A stretch of DNA of 6,785 nucleotides from Candidatus Aenigmatarchaeota archaeon (GCA_017608545.1 JAFCFQ010000019.1:1-6785); one strand, 5' to 3'; positions 1 to 4,970 are shown, counted from the stretch's first letter. Numbers and translations: made by a program. Notes: generated by a model not told the origin, from the letters alone.

Positions 1-945
1 AAAAGCTTTATTAATCATATTCATTTCTTCTTGATAATCAGCATAAACACTATCAAGAGGTTTACCACCAACTATTACAGGATCATTTCTTATATCTTCA
101 GGTACTGTCCAATCCAAAGTTATATTAGAAAACGGTGTTTGTCCACCCCAGCGAGATGTGATGTTCATACCATATACATATTCCTGAATACATTGCTTAA
201 CTTGTTTATAATTTAATTTATCTTGTCTTACAAAAGGAGCAAGATAAGTATCAAAAGATGAAAAAGCTTGAGCGCCAGCCCATTCATTTTGGAGAACTCC
301 TATAAAGTTAACCATTTGGCCTATTAGAGATCTCAAATGTTTTGCAGGTTTTGCCTCAACCTTTCCTGGAACTCCATTAAATCCTTCTAGAATTAATTGT
401 CTTAAACTCCAACCAGCACAATATCCACATAAACTCATACTTAAATTATGTAAATGAAAATCACCATCTATATGGGCTTTGGCAATTTCTTTAGGATAAA
501 CATGATTTAAAGCATAATAAGCCATAATAGTTCCAACACCATGCCATAAAAGTCCAGAATATGAAAAATCAATATTAGCATTTTCCCTTATTCTCCATTC
601 ATTTCGTGCTATGTAGTTATCAACAACATCACCAACATTTAAAAGTAAAGATTTTACATCTCTAAGTTTCTTATGTTCTTCTCTATATAATATGTAAGCT
701 TTAGCAGTTTTGTAATGTCCATTTTCTACTAAAACTTTTTCTACAACATCTTGTACATCTTCAACTGTTGGTATTTTATCAGCAAATTTTTCGTTGATAA
801 TTGATACTACTTTTTCTGTTAGTTCTTCTGCACGTTTTCTATCAGAGCCACCAACAGCTCTAGCAGCCTTAAAAATAGCATTTGTTATTTTTTCTTTTTC
901 AAAAGGAACAATTCTTCCATCTCTTTTTCTAATTTTTTCAACCAT
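1..945 (-). CDS. nrdD: Anaerobic ribonucleoside-triphosphate reductase (class III), N-terminal part
   Basis: Oxygen-sensitive glycyl-radical enzyme that reduces NTPs to dNTPs in the cytoplasm. The first 315 residues are visible and the gene runs off the left edge, so the C-terminal glycyl-radical site and metal site cannot be checked. Residues 1-95 form an ATP-cone (starts MVEKIRKRDGRIVPFEKEKI), the allosteric nucleotide-binding domain. The catalytic barrel begins near 120, with the family motifs GDFHLHNL (161-168), YCAGWSL (175-181), KPAKHLRSLIGQMVNF (199-214), EWAGAQAFSSFDTYLAPFVR (221-240) and QTPFSNITLDW (269-279). Cys176 in YCAGW is probably the first-strand active-site cysteine (by family analogy). 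The ATG is set by AAGGTGAT just upstream, a good archaeal Shine-Dalgarno that overlaps the nrdR stop. Only 4 nt separate the two genes, so they are surely cotranscribed. An activase (nrdG) is not seen in this window. Confidence 0.96.
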   Translation of the reverse strand, partial: MVEKIRKRDGRIVPFEKEKITNAIFKAARAVGGSDRKRAEELTEKVVSIINEKFADKIPTVEDVQDVVEKVLVENGHYKTAKAYILYREEHKKLRDVKSLLLNVGDVVDNYIARNEWRIRENANIDFSYSGLLWHGVGTIMAYYALNHVYPKEIAKAHIDGDFHLHNLSMSLCGYCAGWSLRQLILEGFNGVPGKVEAKPAKHLRSLIGQMVNFIGVLQNEWAGAQAFSSFDTYLAPFVRQDKLNYKQVKQCIQEYVYGMNITSRWGGQTPFSNITLDWTVPEDIRNDPVIVGGKPLDSVYADYQEEMNMINKAF

Positions 946-946
946 T

Positions 947-954
947 TTATCACC
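947..954 (-). promoter_or_regulatory. Shine-Dalgarno for nrdD, overlapping the nrdR stop
   Basis: Read on the minus strand the sequence is AGGTGATA followed by AAATG. GGTGAT matches the archaeal 16S 3' end and contains the TGA stop of nrdR, so translation of nrdD is likely coupled to nrdR. It fixes the nrdD start at 945. Confidence 0.75.
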
Positions 955-1384
955 TTAAAGATTTTTTGAAAGTTTGTATATTGTTAAAATGTTTGTAGTA
1001 AGAGGCAAACCTAACATAAGCTACTTTATCTATTTTTTTAAGCCTCTCCATTACGAAATCTCCTATTATTCTACTTTTTATTTCTACTTTATGCAATTTT
1101 CTAAGCTCTGCTTCAATTTCATTTACAAGTCTTTCAATTGCTCTAAGACTAACAGGCCTTTTTTCGCAAGCTTTCATTATTCCTGTTTTTAGTTTATTTC
1201 TATCAAACCGTTCTCTTTTACCACCCTTTTTTATAACTATTAGATCTAAGACAGCTCTCTCATATGTCGTGAAACGTTTTTTACACTTCAAACACTCTCT
1301 TCTTCTTCGTATCACTTTATTCTCTTCCGTATTTCTTTTATCTATTACTCTAGTTTTTGGTGACCTACAAAAAGGGCAGAGCAT
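950..1384 (-). CDS. nrdR: Transcriptional repressor NrdR of ribonucleotide reductase genes
   Basis: Nucleotide-sensing repressor that binds paired NrdR boxes in front of ribonucleotide reductase genes. At 144 aa it is close to the usual family length. An N-terminal zinc ribbon holds four cysteines (C3-P-F-C6 and C31-L-K-C34) and a basic stretch VIRRRREC (24-31). The ATP-cone follows at about 49-139, with the family signature FDRNKL (60-65) and a late VAYVRFASYY (121-130). It is first in an operon with nrdD, whose own N-terminus also carries an ATP-cone. The ATG lies about 25 nt from the centre of a TATA box, so the mRNA is probably leaderless. A near-consensus NrdR box overlaps the promoter, implying autoregulation. 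NrdR is best known from bacteria, so its presence with archaeal promoter architecture suggests an old or recent transfer (inference). Confidence 0.96.
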   Translation of the reverse strand: MLCPFCRSPKTRVIDKRNTEENKVIRRRRECLKCKKRFTTYERAVLDLIVIKKGGKRERFDRNKLKTGIMKACEKRPVSLRAIERLVNEIEAELRKLHKVEIKSRIIGDFVMERLKKIDKVAYVRFASYYKHFNNIQTFKKSLR

Positions 1385-1391
1385 TAAAAAA

Positions 1392-1407
1392 CCACAATAT
1401 ATTGTAT
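1392..1407 (-). promoter_or_regulatory. NrdR box 1 (operator of nrdR-nrdD)
   Basis: The 16-mer CCACAATATATTGTAT matches the bacterial NrdR-box consensus (acaCwAtATaTwGtgt) at 14 of 16 positions and contains a perfect 12-bp palindrome ACAATATATTGT at 1394-1405. It covers about -8 to -23 relative to the nrdR ATG and touches the TATA box, so a bound protein would block TBP or polymerase. The match is direct; the function is inferred from the family. Confidence 0.82.
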
Positions 1408-1413
1408 TTTAAA
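1406..1413 (-). promoter_or_regulatory. TATA box of the nrdR-nrdD operon
   Basis: TTTAAAAT on the minus strand, centred about 25 nt upstream of the nrdR ATG. This matches the spacing seen at the other leaderless genes here. Its downstream edge overlaps NrdR box 1. Confidence 0.65.
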
Positions 1414-1423
1414 AACTTCTAAA

Positions 1424-1439
1424 ACACAATTTTTTAAAC
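1424..1439 (-). promoter_or_regulatory. Degenerate NrdR box 2
   Basis: ACACAATTTTTTAAAC has a perfect left half-site (acaCwAt) but matches only about 10 of 16 consensus positions overall. It starts exactly 32 bp from box 1, leaving a 16-bp gap. This is the three-helical-turn spacing known for bacterial NrdR-box pairs. The spacing is the main support. Confidence 0.5.
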
Positions 1440-1536
1440 AGGTAAATAAAATTCTCTTAGCTGATTTATAAAAATTTATATCTTATAAAACGTGTTTCTG
1501 AATACAAGTTTCACGAATAGTCAAAAAACGAACTTG

Positions 1537-1545
1537 TTTAAATTT
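1537..1545 (+). promoter_or_regulatory. TATA box of thpR
   Basis: TTTAAATTT is centred 25 nt before the ATG at 1566, so the mRNA is probably leaderless. Its 5' side overlaps AACTTGT (1531-1537), which forms a 7-bp inverted repeat with ACAAGTT (1504-1510), a possible weak operator. Confidence 0.65.
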
Positions 1546-1565
1546 TATCAAAATATAATAAGTTT

Positions 1566-2111
1566 ATGCGTGCATTTTTAGGAATTCCAATATCAGAAGA
1601 AATAAAGCCGAAAATTTTAGAAATTCAGAGAAAATTTTCTAAATTTGATATAAAATTTGTTGAACCAGAAAATTTGCATTTTAATATAAAATTTTTTAAA
1701 GAGATAAAAGATGAAGAAGTAAAGAAATTAAAACAAATTCTCGAAGAGATATCTGAAAAATTTGAGCCATTTGAAATAGTAATTAAAGGACTCGGAGTTT
1801 TTCCGAATAAAAACTACATAAGAGTTATATGGCTTGGGGTGAAAGATGGATATGACATAATAACATCCTTAGCTGAAACTATACAAGATTCTATAGAAGT
1901 ATTAGGATTTTTAAAAGAAGAGAAATTTATACCACATTTGACTTTGGGAAGGGTTAAAACAGGTAGGAACAAAAATGAATTAAGGATTCTTATAGAAGAA
2001 TTGGAAGATATAGAAATAGGAAAAATGAAAGTCGATGCAATAGTGCTATTTAAATCAAAATTAACTCCTAAAGGTCCAATATATGAAGAAGTTTTCAAAG
2101 TTCTTTTATGA
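1566..2111 (+). CDS. thpR: RNA 2',3'-cyclic phosphodiesterase (2'-5' RNA ligase family)
   Basis: Cytoplasmic member of the 2H phosphoesterase superfamily that opens 2',3'-cyclic phosphate RNA ends and can act as a 2'-5' RNA ligase in vitro. At 181 aa it has the usual family length. The start MRAFLGIPIS, the mid-region GLGVFPNKNYIRVIW (75-89) and the C-terminal LTPKGPIYE (166-174) are typical of archaeal members. Of the two catalytic HxTx motifs, the second is intact (H124-L-T126, in PHLTLGRV). The first reads H38-F-N40, with Asn in place of the usual Thr; both histidines are kept, so activity is plausible. The ATG lies 25 nt after a TATA centre (leaderless). The 3' end overlaps the convergent neighbour by 17 bp. 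The cca gene often found beside thpR in archaea is not here. Confidence 0.93.
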   Translation: MRAFLGIPISEEIKPKILEIQRKFSKFDIKFVEPENLHFNIKFFKEIKDEEVKKLKQILEEISEKFEPFEIVIKGLGVFPNKNYIRVIWLGVKDGYDIITSLAETIQDSIEVLGFLKEEKFIPHLTLGRVKTGRNKNELRILIEELEDIEIGKMKVDAIVLFKSKLTPKGPIYEEVFKVLL

Positions 2112-2358
2112 TTTTTTCTGAAATAAGAAGACTGTTTCTAGCTCTTTTTATTGTTCCTAAGAATTCTTCACCTGTAATAGTTTTTTCATTTCCTTTTCTA
2201 TCTATATATTTTAATTCAGCTATCTTACCATTTTGATATGATATTTCTACTATTCTTTTATTTCTAATAGCATCATCTATTTCTTCCCAAGTATTTTTTG
2301 ATCTAATAAAAGCGTTTTTTGCAGCTTTTGCTAATATATACCTAGCAAGTTCGGACAT
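2095..2358 (-). CDS. Small hypothetical protein (87 aa)
   Basis: I do not recognise this family. The 87-residue protein is highly charged, with a predicted helical N-terminus (MSELARYILAKAAKNAF), a central strand-rich part rich in Gly and charged residues (VEISYQNGKIAELKYIDRKG, about 37-56) and a basic helical end (KRARNSLLISEKIIKEL). It has no membrane segment or cysteines, so it is probably cytosolic. I chose the ATG at 2358 over one five codons upstream (2373) because the TATA box at 2381-2388 is centred about 27 nt before 2358 but only about 12 nt before 2373, too close to be transcribed. Its tail overlaps thpR by 17 bp. It reads as a real gene: it has a promoter and an open frame opposite an otherwise empty stretch. 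Confidence 0.72.
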   Translation of the reverse strand: MSELARYILAKAAKNAFIRSKNTWEEIDDAIRNKRIVEISYQNGKIAELKYIDRKGNEKTITGEEFLGTIKRARNSLLISEKIIKEL

Positions 2359-2367
2359 ATTAATAAT

Positions 2368-2379
2368 TACCATATGGTA
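2368..2379. promoter_or_regulatory. Perfect 12-bp palindrome, candidate operator
   Basis: TACCATATGGTA lies between the TATA box (2381-2388) and the leaderless start (2358), where archaeal repressors commonly bind. No protein partner is known; the neighbouring winged-helix protein at 3086-3367 is one possibility. Confidence 0.4.
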
Positions 2380-2380
2380 G

Positions 2381-2388
2381 TATATATA
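2381..2388 (-). promoter_or_regulatory. TATA box of the 87-aa gene at 2095-2358
   Basis: TATATATA is centred about 27 nt before the ATG at 2358. It is symmetric, so it could also serve rightward transcription towards 2431, leaving a leader of about 19 nt there. Confidence 0.5.
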
Positions 2389-2430
2389 GTTATTTGTTAC
2401 AACTAAAGGTAGTAAAAAATACTGAAAATT

Positions 2431-2796
2431 ATGGTCTTCTTTATTAAATTTATGAACATTTTAAAATTATCAATATCTATAGCTATTCTTGGAATTATAG
2501 CTCTATTCTTTATTGTTCAATATAATAACGAAAATATAGTTAAAATAAAAGATCTGAAAATAGGACAAATAGAAAGGATAACAGGTATGGTAACTTCAGT
2601 ATATGTAAGCAAAAACAACCACGTGTTTTTAACAGTTGCAGATAATACAGGAGAAATTAGTGTTGTTGCATTTAAAAATTCAAATATTGGTACTGCTTAC
2701 GAACTGGAAAATGGAGATCAAATTTCAGTTTTAGGAAAAGTAGAAGAATATAAGGGAAAAATAGAAATAATTGCTAAAGACATACGAAAGATTTAA
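2431..2796 (+). CDS. Membrane-anchored OB-fold protein
   Basis: A 121-aa protein with one hydrophobic segment (about residues 9-29, ISIAILGIIALFFIVQ) preceded by a basic N-terminus, then a soluble domain from about 44 to the end. The domain has the OB-fold pattern of the tRNA_anti type: IERITGMVTSVYVSKNN, then a strand (VFLTVADNTGEISVVAF), then GDQISVLGKVEEYKGKIEI (95-113). OB folds of this kind bind nucleic acids. The topology (short inside, domain outside) would place it on the outer face, or it may be a cleaved signal; both are inference. An ATG at 2452 (MNILKL) is an alternative start and would still keep the hydrophobic segment. No clear TATA box fits either start, so the promoter is uncertain. 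Its stop codon lies inside the next gene's TATA box. Confidence 0.82.
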   Translation: MVFFIKFMNILKLSISIAILGIIALFFIVQYNNENIVKIKDLKIGQIERITGMVTSVYVSKNNHVFLTVADNTGEISVVAFKNSNIGTAYELENGDQISVLGKVEEYKGKIEIIAKDIRKI

Positions 2797-2800
2797 ATAT
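2792..2800 (+). promoter_or_regulatory. TATA box of the gene at 2822
   Basis: TTTAAATAT is centred 26 nt before the ATG at 2822 and includes the TAA stop of the OB-fold gene. It supports the start at 2822 rather than an in-frame ATG at 2771. Confidence 0.65.
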
Positions 2801-2821
2801 TACTATGAAGTAGTAATTAAT

Positions 2822-3085
2822 ATGAGCAAATTAATAATAAGAGGTCCTGCAGACTGTGAAGATTCAGAATTTTCAACTTATGAGATAGAAGAAAAAATAA
2901 GAGAAATAGATGGTGTTATAGATATTTATGGAGATGAGTTTGGTTTACCGTTTACACCATTTACTGAAAATCCAGTAGTAGTTCTAGATAAAAGATATAA
3001 GGCTCGTGAAGATGAAATAAAAGCAGAAATTAGGAGCCTTCTCGGAGAAACTGTTAAATATCTGTGGCATGATCGAAAAGGATAG
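2822..3085 (+). CDS. Small hypothetical protein (87 aa)
   Basis: Not recognised. An acidic 87-aa protein starting MSKLIIRGPADCEDSEFSTY, with a helical EIEEKIREIDGVIDIYGDE region, a Pro/Phe-rich loop (LPFTPFTENP) and a helical end (REDEIKAEIRSLLGE) finishing in HDRKG. It has one Cys (13) and no membrane segment. The open frame extends 17 codons further upstream to an ATG at 2771 inside the OB-fold gene, but the TATA box at 2792-2800 points to a leaderless start at 2822 and would exclude that extension. Its TAG stop directly abuts the stop of the convergent winged-helix gene. Probably cytosolic; I infer no function. Confidence 0.75.
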   Translation: MSKLIIRGPADCEDSEFSTYEIEEKIREIDGVIDIYGDEFGLPFTPFTENPVVVLDKRYKAREDEIKAEIRSLLGETVKYLWHDRKG

Positions 3086-3367
3086 TTATATATTTTTTAT
3101 TTGTTTTCTAACTTCAAGATATCTTTCTACATCTTCAATTTTTATGTCAGGATTTTTTAACCTTACGATTTTGGCCCTAAAACCAGGAACAATTTCTATA
3201 TTATCTATATCAAAAAAATAATTCAATCTACTGATAATACTTGAAACTGTTGCTGGGTGTATATTTGTAATTCTAGCAATTCCTCTTATATGTAGAGGGC
3301 CATTAGTTCTTAATACATTAAATATTTTTAATAATTTTATTTTGCTCCTTCTTTGCAAATGCGACAC
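3086..3367 (-). CDS. Winged helix-turn-helix DNA-binding protein
   Basis: A 93-aa protein that is essentially a single winged-helix domain. A helix IKLLKIFNVLRTNG (10-23) leads into the helix-turn-helix (about 24-48: LHIRGIARITNIHPATVSSI), followed by a wing-like hairpin (IEIVPGFRAKIVRL, 57-70) and a C-terminal helix (IEDVERYLEVRKQIKN). The basic N-terminus fits DNA contact. The start is GTG; the TATA box at 3389-3397 is centred 26 nt before it, giving a leaderless mRNA, and there is no in-frame ATG. It faces away from the AAA+ gene across the repeat array and could be a regulator of it or an array-binding protein (inference from position only). Convergent with the gene ending at 3085; their stops abut. 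Confidence 0.85.
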   Translation of the reverse strand: MSHLQRRSKIKLLKIFNVLRTNGPLHIRGIARITNIHPATVSSIISRLNYFFDIDNIEIVPGFRAKIVRLKNPDIKIEDVERYLEVRKQIKNI

Positions 3368-3388
3368 CTGTATATATATGGTTCAATT

Positions 3389-3397
3389 AAATATAAA
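3389..3397 (-). promoter_or_regulatory. TATA box of the winged-helix gene
   Basis: TTTATATTT on the minus strand, centred 26 nt upstream of the GTG start at 3367. A run of alternating TA (3371-3378) lies between it and the start and may be an operator. Confidence 0.55.
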
Positions 3398-3560
3398 AAA
3401 CTTTATTTTTACACTATTTTTCGTTTTTTGTCGAAAAAATAATCAGAAATTTTTATAATTTGTCGAATTTTTCTTCACATGAATATTCATAAAATCTTCA
3501 CGTCTTCACATCATTTCAAGCACACTTAACTCACACTTTAGACTCACAACACTCAACATA

Positions 3561-3570
3561 TTCACGTGAA
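3561..3570. repeat. TTCACGTGAA palindrome
   Basis: A perfect 10-bp palindrome, one of three in the window (also 3826-3835 and 3857-3866). Two more CACGTG cores with partial arms lie at 3617-3622 and 3657-3662; the rightward arm is usually GTGAATAT. Confidence 0.8.
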
Positions 3571-3676
3571 TATCAACAATTAAATATAACATAAAATAAT
3601 CTTCACGTTACCTTCACACGTGAATATGTGAAGTTCACATGAAGATTATGTGAATACACGTGAATATATCGTGAAG

Positions 3677-3818
3677 TTCACAAAACCTTCACGTAATATA
3701 ACTCACAAATTATTTCAAAGCATGAACTTCACGTATTTTTCACAAAACCTTCACAAAATATTCATAAAAAACTGTAATTTTCTTAGAAATCTTCACATTA
3801 TCTTCACAAAACCTTCAC
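3677..3818 (+). repeat. Three copies of a 16-bp double iteron
   Basis: TTCACAAAACCTTCAC occurs exactly at 3677-3692, 3739-3754 and 3803-3818. The copies are 62 and 64 bp apart, close to six helical turns each. Confidence 0.9.
3728..3771 (+). repeat. Four tandem 11-bp iterons
   Basis: Consecutive units TTCACGTATTT, TTCACAAAACC, TTCACAAAATA and TTCATAAAAAA occur with no gap. The fourth has TTCAT in place of TTCAC. Confidence 0.85.
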
Positions 3819-3843
3819 ATAGTACTTCACGTGAATAGAAAGA

Positions 3844-3852
3844 TTTAAATAT
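3844..3852 (+). promoter_or_regulatory. TATA box of the AAA+ ATPase gene
   Basis: TTTAAATAT is centred 25 nt before the ATG at 3873, giving a leaderless mRNA. It is flanked on both sides by TTCACGTGAA palindromes (3826-3835 and 3857-3866). Confidence 0.72.
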
Positions 3853-3856
3853 TTTC

Positions 3857-3866
3857 TTCACGTGAA
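3857..3866. promoter_or_regulatory. Palindrome between TATA box and start, likely autoregulatory site
   Basis: TTCACGTGAA occupies -16 to -7 relative to the ATG of the AAA+ gene, between the TATA box and the predicted transcription start. A protein that binds the array would also repress this promoter (inference). Confidence 0.55.
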
Positions 3867-3872
3867 TATTTT

Positions 3873-4970
3873 ATGAATAATATGAACATTGATTTTTCAA
3901 AATGGGGATGGAAAGAAAACCCTTTTGTTCTTAAAATTGACCCTAAATTGTTTGTTGGTTATAATGAGCAAGTAAAAGCTGTTTTAGATCATATCAAAAA
4001 TAAACATAAAATCGCTTTGATAACAGGTAAAACTGGAGCTGGAAAAAGCACTTTTCTTAAATGGTTAGAAGCTAATTATGATGCTTCTAAATTATATGTG
4101 AGTAAACCTCCGAAAAAGCCAGAAGATTTTGTTAATTTGTTTACAGATATATTTGGTTTTAGCATATGGGAAAGAATTTTAAGAAAAAAGCCTTCTTTGT
4201 ATACGTTACCTGAATACATTAATAAAAAGTTAAAAGAAAATCATTTAGTTTTTTTGGTTGATGAAGCTCATGAGACTAATAAAGAAGTTCTTGAGTGGTT
4301 GAGAGTTTTAACAGATCAAATTGATAATGTTAGTTTAGTTATAGCTGGAATGCCAAATTTGGAACAAAAAATTAAATCTGAATTAGAGACTTTTGACCAG
4401 AGAATAATAACAAGAATATCATTAACATCCTTAGACAAAAATGAAGTTAAACAATTAGTAAGAAAAAGAATAGAAGATGTTGGTGGAGAGGGTATAAAAC
4501 CGTTTACAGAGGGTGCTATAGAAAAAATATATGAAAGGACAGGTGGATTTCCTAGAGAAGTTTTAAAATTTTGTGATAGATTAGTTAAATCAGCCCTAGA
4601 AAAAAACCTAGATGTCATAGATGAAAAACTTATAGAAGAGCACAAAGAAATTGAACTTCCAAAAGTGAGACTTGAAGAACCTGTGGTTACTTTTATGCCA
4701 AAGCCACCAACAGAAGAACAATTTAGAAACTTACCTTTTAAGCAAAAAATCATATTAGAATTATTATCAAAGAAAGATTGGCTTACTCCTAGAGCAATTG
4801 TCGAAGAACTAGAACTTAAAAATTATAAGAGTAAAGAACATGCCATAAGATCTGTTAATAATATTCTTAAAAGATTAATGCTAGAGGGATATGTTCAAAG
4901 AGAGGCTAGAGGAAAAGCTTACATGTATGCACTAACACCTAAAGTAAAAACATTGTTTGTTGAAAGCTAG
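3873..4970 (+). CDS. Orc1/Cdc6- or ExeA-like AAA+ ATPase with C-terminal winged helix, candidate replication initiator
   Basis: A 365-aa ATPase. Walker A is GKTGAGKST (52-60) and Walker B is LVFLVDEAHE (125-134) with D130 E131. A sensor-1-like strand LVIAGMPNLE (155-164) follows, then basic FDQRIITR (174-181), possibly an arginine finger, and sensor 2 GGFPREVLKF (224-233, R228). After an acidic/proline linker (about 255-285) comes a winged helix (about 286-355: FKQKIILELL, TPRAIVEEL, a recognition-helix region HAIRSVNNILKRLMLEGY, and a wing REARGKAYMYALT). AAA+ core plus C-terminal winged helix is the Orc1/Cdc6 layout, but DEAH and the AGMPNLE strand are closer to ExeA/TniB-type AAA_22 proteins, so the family is not settled. 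It sits directly downstream of the TTCAC array, which argues for an initiator that binds it. The first ATG fits the TATA spacing (25 nt). Its TAG stop shares CTAG with the convergent neighbour. Confidence 0.85.
   Translation: MNNMNIDFSKWGWKENPFVLKIDPKLFVGYNEQVKAVLDHIKNKHKIALITGKTGAGKSTFLKWLEANYDASKLYVSKPPKKPEDFVNLFTDIFGFSIWERILRKKPSLYTLPEYINKKLKENHLVFLVDEAHETNKEVLEWLRVLTDQIDNVSLVIAGMPNLEQKIKSELETFDQRIITRISLTSLDKNEVKQLVRKRIEDVGGEGIKPFTEGAIEKIYERTGGFPREVLKFCDRLVKSALEKNLDVIDEKLIEEHKEIELPKVRLEEPVVTFMPKPPTEEQFRNLPFKQKIILELLSKKDWLTPRAIVEELELKNYKSKEHAIRSVNNILKRLMLEGYVQREARGKAYMYALTPKVKTLFVES

Larger units (their letters stand above)
3474..3866. repeat. Iteron-like array of TTCAC / GTGAA motifs
   Basis: TTCAC starts at 3474, 3497, 3505, 3561, 3602, 3613, 3634, 3677, 3688, 3728, 3739, 3750, 3792, 3803, 3814, 3826 and 3857. 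GTGAA starts at 3566, 3620, 3628, 3650, 3660, 3671, 3831 and 3862. Common spacings are 10-12 bp, 21 bp, 31 bp and 40-43 bp, so most motifs lie on about the same face of the helix. Degenerate CTCAC copies occur at 3543 and 3702. Confidence 0.9.
3368..3872. other. Candidate replication origin (gene-free, repeat-rich)
   Basis: A 505-bp stretch without a credible gene. The left part (3381-3470) is about 83% A+T and holds two TTTGTCGAA copies (3427-3435, 3459-3467) 32 bp apart; it could be the unwinding element. From 3474 to 3866 there are 17 TTCAC and 8 GTGAA motifs, many 11 bp apart. The next gene encodes an Orc1/Cdc6- or ExeA-like AAA+ ATPase. Archaeal origins usually sit beside orc1/cdc6 and carry repeated initiator boxes next to an AT-rich element. 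TTCACGTGAA loosely resembles the known mini-ORB core (TTCCAGTGGAA) but is not the same. The origin function is inferred; a centromere-like or operator array is the alternative. Confidence 0.55.

Noticed and set aside
31..216. A 61-codon plus-strand frame in the nrdD region
   Set aside because: It lies opposite well-conserved nrdD coding sequence and has no recognisable features.
974..1192. A 72-codon plus-strand frame opposite nrdR
   Set aside because: It is antisense to the conserved NrdR ATP-cone, and its Phe/Tyr-rich translation is typical of shadow frames.
1464..1490. TATA-like run suggesting a small RNA gene between nrdR and thpR
   Set aside because: No C/D or H/ACA box motifs, tRNA-like fold or clear terminator could be found in 1440-1530; AT-rich chance is more likely.
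1814..2098. A minus-strand frame opposite thpR
   Set aside because: It overlaps the conserved second catalytic motif of thpR and has no promoter of its own.
2616..2621. CACGTG in the OB-fold gene as another array element
   Set aside because: It is a lone hexamer within coding sequence and lacks the TTCAC/GTGAA arms.
3650..3838. A 62-codon plus-strand frame inside the repeat array
   Set aside because: Its sequence is made of the iterons read in one frame, with no promoter or recognisable domain; a by-product of the repeats.
3474..3866. A CRISPR array
   Set aside because: The repeats are only about 5-16 bp, overlap in both orientations and have no unique spacers of about 30 bp; no cas gene is nearby.
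4316..4753. A 145-codon minus-strand frame opposite the AAA+ gene
   Set aside because: The plus strand encodes clear AAA+ motifs across it; the Ser-rich minus translation is an antisense artefact.
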